From Stutzerimonas stutzeri (GTDB lineage Bacteria; Pseudomonadota; Gammaproteobacteria; Pseudomonadales; Pseudomonadaceae): 64,000 nt of DNA. Position 1 is the first letter of the stretch; each line of letters begins with the position of its first letter. The stretch is taken from the NCBI RefSeq assembly GCF_018138085.1, contig NZ_CP073105.1, positions 4,650,001 to 4,714,000 on the forward strand. The letters run 5' to 3'. The notes beneath the pieces are model-generated. The model was given only the letters and a program-made list of their open reading frames with translations. It was not told the DNA's origin and searched no databases. The position numbers were made by a program, and so were the translations under genes. Shown here piece by piece: positions 59,911-64,000 of the stretch.

Positions 59911-61710
59911 ATGATCGAAAGGCCTCTACTTGTGCTGAATGCTCCCGCCCAGGACCGTTTCCTCGACCTCAACGACCTATTGCGCGAACTCGTCGCCCAA
60001 GGGCGCCTACCGCAGGACGCTGCCGAGCAATGCATGGCCCTGCGGCGCCGCGCGTCGAACGCCCAGCAGCACCCGCTGGAATTCATCGCCGCGCAGCAGC
60101 TCGATGACCTGGCGCGCCCGGGCAAGAAACTTGACCTCGAGACGCTCACGGTCTGGCTCGCCGAGCAGGCCGGGCAGCCCTATCTGCGCATCGACCCGCT
60201 GAAGATCAACGTGGCCGCGGTCACTCCGCTGATGTCCTACGCCTTCGCCCAGCGCCACAAGATCCTCGCCGTGGCGGTGGACAACTCGGCGGTGACCATC
60301 GCCAGCAGCCAGCCGTTCGTCAAAAGCTGGGAAGCCAACCTCACCCACGTGCTCAAGCGGCCGATCAAGCGAGTCGTCGCCAATCCGGTCGACCTGCAGC
60401 GCTTCACTGTCGAGTTCTATCGCCTGGCCAAGTCGGTCAGCGGCGCCACCGCCACCGACCAGAAGGTCAGCGGCGCCGGCAACTTCGAACAGCTGCTCAA
60501 CCTCGGCGCCAGCGATCAGGAGCCGGATGCCAACGACTCGCACATCATCAACATCGTCGACTGGCTGTTCCAGTACGCCTTCGACCAGCGCGCCAGTGAT
60601 ATCCACATCGAGCCGCGCCGCGAACAGGGCACGGTGCGCTTTCGCATCGACGGCGTGCTGCACAACGTCTACCAGTTCCCGCCGCAGGTGGCGATGGCGG
60701 TGGTCAGCCGGTTGAAGACCCTGGGCCGAATGAACGTCGCGGAAAAACGCAAGCCGCAGGACGGCCGGGTTAAGACCAAGACCCCGGACGGCGGCGAGGT
60801 GGAGCTGCGCCTGTCGACGCTGCCGACCGCCTTCGGCGAAAAGATGGTGATGCGCATCTTCGATCCGGAAGTGCTGCTCAAGGGCTTCGACCAGCTGGGC
60901 TTTTCCGCCGAGGACCTGCGCCGCTGGCAGAGCATGACCGGCCAGCCCAACGGCATCATCCTGGTCACCGGGCCGACTGGCTCGGGCAAGACCACCACCC
61001 TCTACACCACGCTCAAGCAGCTGGCGACGCCCGAGGTAAACGTCTGCACCATCGAGGACCCGATCGAGATGATCGAGGGCGCGTTCAACCAGATGCAGGT
61101 ACAGCACAACATCGACCTGACCTTCGCCAGCGGCGTGCGCGCGCTGATGCGCCAGGATCCGGACATCATCATGGTCGGCGAGATTCGCGATCTGGAAACG
61201 GCGGAAATGGCGATCCAGGCCGCGCTCACCGGGCACCTGGTGCTGTCGACCCTGCATACCAACGATGCGCCAAGTGCCATCACGCGATTGCTGGAACTGG
61301 GCGTGCCGCATTACCTGCTACGTGCGACGTTGCTGGGCGTCATGGCGCAACGTCTGGTGCGCACCCTGTGCCCGCACTGCAAGGCGCCGGTGCAGCTGGA
61401 CGCCGATGACTGGCAGGCCCTGACCAAGCCCTGGAACGCCCCACTGCCGAGCCATGCACAGCAAGCGGTGGGCTGCATCGAATGCCGCGACACCGGCTAC
61501 CGTGGCCGTGCGGGCGTCTACGAAATCATGTTGCTCAACGACGCGATCAAACCCTTGATCACCGCCGACACCGACCTCATCGCCTTGCGTCGTCAGGCCT
61601 TCAAGGACGGCATGCACAGCCTGCGCCTGTCCGGCGCGCAGAAGATCGCCGCGGGGCTGACCACGCTGGAGGAAGTGCTGCGGGTGACGCCGCAGAGTGA
61701 GCAGAAATAG
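59911..61710 (+). CDS. GspE/PilB-type secretion ATPase, orphan
   Basis: 599 residues from ATG 59911 (MIERPLLVLNAPAQDRF); the longer frame from 59758 runs into repeats. An N-terminal MshEN/T2SSE-N-like domain is followed by a conserved hexamer ATPase. Walker A GPTGSGKTTTLYTTL is around residue 354, the Asp box TIEDPIEMIEG, Walker B QDPDIIMVGEIRD, and the His box TGHLVLSTLHTNDA. A zinc tetracysteine motif is formed by CPHC (near 488) and CIEC (near 526), as in type II GspE. No other gsp or pil gene is adjacent. From memory P. aeruginosa keeps a similar ATPase at the same place (PA5210). The machine it powers is unknown. Confidence 0.88.
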   Translation: MIERPLLVLNAPAQDRFLDLNDLLRELVAQGRLPQDAAEQCMALRRRASNAQQHPLEFIAAQQLDDLARPGKKLDLETLTVWLAEQAGQPYLRIDPLKINVAAVTPLMSYAFAQRHKILAVAVDNSAVTIASSQPFVKSWEANLTHVLKRPIKRVVANPVDLQRFTVEFYRLAKSVSGATATDQKVSGAGNFEQLLNLGASDQEPDANDSHIINIVDWLFQYAFDQRASDIHIEPRREQGTVRFRIDGVLHNVYQFPPQVAMAVVSRLKTLGRMNVAEKRKPQDGRVKTKTPDGGEVELRLSTLPTAFGEKMVMRIFDPEVLLKGFDQLGFSAEDLRRWQSMTGQPNGIILVTGPTGSGKTTTLYTTLKQLATPEVNVCTIEDPIEMIEGAFNQMQVQHNIDLTFASGVRALMRQDPDIIMVGEIRDLETAEMAIQAALTGHLVLSTLHTNDAPSAITRLLELGVPHYLLRATLLGVMAQRLVRTLCPHCKAPVQLDADDWQALTKPWNAPLPSHAQQAVGCIECRDTGYRGRAGVYEIMLLNDAIKPLITADTDLIALRRQAFKDGMHSLRLSGAQKIAAGLTTLEEVLRVTPQSEQK

Positions 61711-61718
61711 AAAAAACA

Positions 61719-61774
61719 GGCTGGAGGCTGGAGGCTGGAGGCTGGAGGCTGGAGGCTGGAGGCTGGAGGCTGGA
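61719..61774. repeat. GGCTGGA heptanucleotide tandem array, 8 copies
   Basis: Eight perfect 7-bp units begin 8 bp after the stop codon of the GspE-like gene. Inverted partner sequence (TTCAGCCTTCCAGCCCC at about 61903-61920) lies before the end of the next, convergent gene, so the whole gap can form a hairpin. Copy number probably varies between strains. Confidence 0.9.
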
Positions 61775-61781
61775 GGTGATT

Positions 61782-61852
61782 GTAGGGTGGAGGTCGCTTT
61801 TTACATCCACCACAACTCCGCCGGTGGATCGGTGAAGCGTGATCCACCCTAC
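61782..61852. repeat. GTAGGGTGGA inverted-repeat element (single)
   Basis: Ends GTAGGGTGGA (61782-61791) and TCCACCCTAC (61843-61852) are perfect inverted copies around an inner ATCCACC/GGTGGAT pair. Same family as the tandem pair at 17903-18092. It lies between convergent genes. Confidence 0.8.
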
Positions 61853-61938
61853 GCCGCCCGCAGTTTGGAAAGTCTTACCCGACCACTCGGAACGCCTTTT
61901 TCGTTCAGCCTTCCAGCCCCAGCGCTCCTGTCAGCCGT

Positions 61939-62646
61939 TTACCCCTGCCGCGCCGCCAGGATCGTCGCGACCCGCGCGGGTTTGCAGTTCAGGTAGGCCG
62001 AGGATTGCAGCCACTGCTGGTCCGGGTACCAGGAAAACATGAACTGCCCGCCTTTCAGGCTATCGACCACCATGCGCGCCACTTCCGGGCGCACCGCGGG
62101 GCAGCCCTGACTGCGGCCGATGCGGCCCTGGGTTTCGATCCAGGCGGGATTCACGTACTCGGCGGGGTGGATCACGATGGCCCGCTCACGCGCCAGATCG
62201 TTCACGCCGGGCTCGAGCCCGTCCATGCGCAGCGAGTAGCCGTGCTTGCCGCTGTAACTTTCGGCGGTGCGGAACAGACCGATGCTCGACTGGTGACTGC
62301 CGAGCACGTTGGAGAAGCGCGTAGCCAGGTTTTCGCCGGACTTCTTGCCATGAGCAACAAAATCTTCCAGCAACAATCGCCGCTGTTGCAGGTCGAAGAT
62401 CCAGAGCCGTCGTTCCGACGACGGCAGCGAGAAGTCGATTACCGCAAGCCGTTGCGCGGGACTGGCACCGTTGTTGACTGCGCACTGCATGGCCGCGACG
62501 GCATGGGTGAGCACCTTGCGGTTCAGCGTGGGCGCCAAGGGTGCCAGGTCGTCGACCATTGGCTGGTAGGTGGGAGTGGCCGCCAGGAGCGGCGTCGACA
62601 GAAATAGGCCTGCGACGAGTAAAAGGCGTCGGAACGAAACCATCAT
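61939..62646 (-). CDS. Murein L,D-transpeptidase catalytic-domain protein (YkuD_2 type)
   Basis: 235 residues. Signal peptide MMVSFRRLLLVAGLFLSTPLLA, so periplasmic. The catalytic block is IGRSQGCPAVRPEVAR with the nucleophile Cys around residue 188, and HPAEYVNP carries the likely His. VIDFSLPSSERRLWIFDLQQRRLL and NVLGSHQSSIGLFRTAESYSGKHGYSLRMDGLE are the strand-rich core of the YkuD_2 fold. It may cross-link or edit peptidoglycan. It is divergent from another YkuD-type gene 203 bp away, which suggests shared control of cell-wall remodelling; the gap shows no clear operator. Confidence 0.85.
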   Translation of the reverse strand: MMVSFRRLLLVAGLFLSTPLLAATPTYQPMVDDLAPLAPTLNRKVLTHAVAAMQCAVNNGASPAQRLAVIDFSLPSSERRLWIFDLQQRRLLLEDFVAHGKKSGENLATRFSNVLGSHQSSIGLFRTAESYSGKHGYSLRMDGLEPGVNDLARERAIVIHPAEYVNPAWIETQGRIGRSQGCPAVRPEVARMVVDSLKGGQFMFSWYPDQQWLQSSAYLNCKPARVATILAARQG

Positions 62647-62849
62647 GTGTTGAAATACCTCATCGACGCCAAGGCCGAACGTGCCTCGACTGGCGTCTCA
62701 CGCACTGCCGGCATGAGTGGCAGCGAAACAGGTCAGGCGGGAGCCGACAGGGCTTCCACACGGCTGACAGGTCATTTTGTGGTGGTCCGCAAGGGCTTGG
62801 CTTTCCAAAACCGCAGCGGATTGAGCCGCGGAGTCTAGCAGTCGCTTGG

Positions 62850-64000
62850 ATGCCCGGGAGTGGAGCGTTGTACAAAAAACATGCATTTCGTCTGGTTATC
62901 CTGGGGTTACTCGCTCCTTTGCTGGCGTTGGCACAGCCCGCCGACGACCCGCCCAGCCCGATTCACCAGGCCCTGCAAACCCTGACCAGCAGCTGCGAAG
63001 GCCCGCTCGCCGAGATCGGCCAGACGGCAGTGCAGCCGCTCGAAGCGCTTTATCGCCGGCACCGTTTCGAAGCGCTCTGGACCTCCTACGCGCAACTCGA
63101 CAAGCTGCTCGGGCAGCTCGACGCACTGGTCGACGACGGCCTGAATCCGGCGATCTATCATCCCGAGGCCATTCGCCGGGCCATGCAGACCGCCACGAGC
63201 GAACCGCTGCATCGCGAGTGCAGCGACATTCTCGCCACTCACGCCTACCTGCTGGCGCTACGGCACTTGAGACATGGGCGCCTGCCGCAGGATCGGCTGG
63301 AGCCGGTCTGGCGCAGCCCTGATGCCGCGGCACCGCAGCAGGACGACCCGCTGCTGGAAATAGCTGACAACGGCCTGACGGACCTCGAGGGGGCTTTCGA
63401 CAGGGCGCGGCCGACGCTCGAGCAGTATCACAACCTGCGCCAGGCGCATGCGCGGCTGCGGGCCGAACCGCCGCGGCAATGGTTGCCGATTCCGGCCGGC
63501 CCGACCCTGCGCCCCGGCATGTCGGACCCTCGTGTGCCGCTGCTGCGCCAGCGCCTGGCCAGCGACGGCTATCTGCCCGCTGCCGTCCCGCCGACCGATT
63601 CCGAAATGCGCTATAGCGCTTCGATCGAGCAGGCGCTCAAGGCATTCCAGCGTCTTCACGGGCTACAGGACGACGGCGTGCTGGGCAATGAAACCCGAAC
63701 CGCGTTGAACGTGACCCCGACCGATCGTCTCAACCAGCTGAAGATCAATCTCGAACGGTTCCGCTGGCTGTCTAGCGATATCGAGGCGCGCTCGCTGTTG
63801 GTCGACATTGCCGGAGGGCGGGTGATCTTCTTCAACGGCAACCGTCCGCAGTGGGAGACCCGCAGCCAGGTCGGCCGCAATACCCGCCAGACTCCGGCGA
63901 TCAAATCGAACGTTACCCGCCTGACCCTAAACCCGACGTGGACCGTACCGCCGACCATCCTGCGCGAGGACAAGCTGCCGACGATCCGTGAGAACCCGGA
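62850..64000 (+). CDS. YcbB/LdtD-type L,D-transpeptidase, partial (runs off window)
   Basis: An open frame from ATG 62850 (MPGSGALYKKHAFRLVILGLL) to the window end, 383 residues visible without a stop. Signal peptide to about LALAQPAD. A scaffold domain follows (EALYRRHRFEALWTSYAQLDKL, about 60-200), then a peptidoglycan-binding-1 repeat (LLRQRLASDGYLP ... ALKAFQRLHGLQDDGVLGNETRTALN), then LNQLKINLERFRWL and the start of the YkuD domain (LLVDIAGGRVIFFNGN ... KSNVTRLTLNPTWTVPPTI). This order is that of YcbB-type enzymes, which make 3-3 cross-links. The catalytic Cys lies beyond the window. A TTG at 62868 is an alternative start. Confidence 0.88.
   Translation, partial: MPGSGALYKKHAFRLVILGLLAPLLALAQPADDPPSPIHQALQTLTSSCEGPLAEIGQTAVQPLEALYRRHRFEALWTSYAQLDKLLGQLDALVDDGLNPAIYHPEAIRRAMQTATSEPLHRECSDILATHAYLLALRHLRHGRLPQDRLEPVWRSPDAAAPQQDDPLLEIADNGLTDLEGAFDRARPTLEQYHNLRQAHARLRAEPPRQWLPIPAGPTLRPGMSDPRVPLLRQRLASDGYLPAAVPPTDSEMRYSASIEQALKAFQRLHGLQDDGVLGNETRTALNVTPTDRLNQLKINLERFRWLSSDIEARSLLVDIAGGRVIFFNGNRPQWETRSQVGRNTRQTPAIKSNVTRLTLNPTWTVPPTILREDKLPTIRENP

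Noticed and set aside
61719..61774. Heptad array as part of a coding sequence (a 99-codon frame runs through it)
   Set aside because: It begins after the stop codon of the GspE-like gene; frames through it only reflect the repeat (a 7-bp unit gives RLEAGGW-type repeats).

Overview
The window looks like chromosomal DNA of a Pseudomonas-type gammaproteobacterium, probably the Stutzerimonas (P. stutzeri) group. It is GC-rich, with strong Shine-Dalgarno sites. Most of the gene order (thioesterase / Fe-ADH / acyl-CoA dehydrogenase / hydroxyacyl-CoA dehydrogenase / LysR ... nitroreductase / pckA / hslO / hslR / rimB / rimK / envZ / ompR ... tex / thioesterase / gshA / argA / argE / pit / PhoU-like / CYTH-CHAD / GspE-like) matches, from memory, the P. 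aeruginosa PA5185-PA5210 neighbourhood. Two blocks interrupt that backbone and read as lineage-specific cargo.

Region by region. 1-6081: a minus-strand acyl-CoA catabolism cluster with a divergent LysR regulator. 6082-18188: the first accessory block. It holds an alpha/beta hydrolase bracketed by two direct copies of an Rsm-type small RNA gene, a DUF4432 sugar-epimerase-like gene under two LacI-type operators, a histidine phosphatase, an HPF/RaiA-like protein, a lipoprotein, two small ORFs, two divergent chemoreceptors (one a soluble FIST-domain type) and a RecQ-family helicase. 18189-25859: housekeeping genes, ending in ompR-envZ, the AmgRS-type membrane stress system. 25963-47550: a complete Lap biofilm adhesion locus. 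lapE-lapB-lapC (type I secretion) diverge from a 4423-residue LapA-like adhesin, followed by a small ORF and a lapG-lapD pair (periplasmic protease and its c-di-GMP-controlled inhibitor). 47716-64000: the backbone resumes with tex to the GspE-like ATPase, then two divergent YkuD-type L,D-transpeptidase genes; the second runs off the window.

The Lap genes form one working circuit. LapEBC exports LapA, whose N-terminal retention module carries the TAAG site cut by LapG. LapD, with degenerate GGDEF and EAL motifs, should sequester LapG when c-di-GMP is high. A FleQ-box-like site lies in the lapE/lapA divergent promoter. The two Rsm-type RNAs suggest that Gac/Rsm post-transcriptional control is also encoded nearby.

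The window is rich in short palindromic repeats. There are REP/REPIN elements with a GCGGTCTTGACCGC core in three clusters, two of them built of about 245-bp and 228-bp tandem units; GTAGGGTGGA inverted elements; GGCTGGA heptad arrays; and a long palindrome wedged between ompR and envZ. No tRNA, rRNA, CRISPR array, transposase or phage gene was seen. Functions are assigned by motif reading only; no database search was run.
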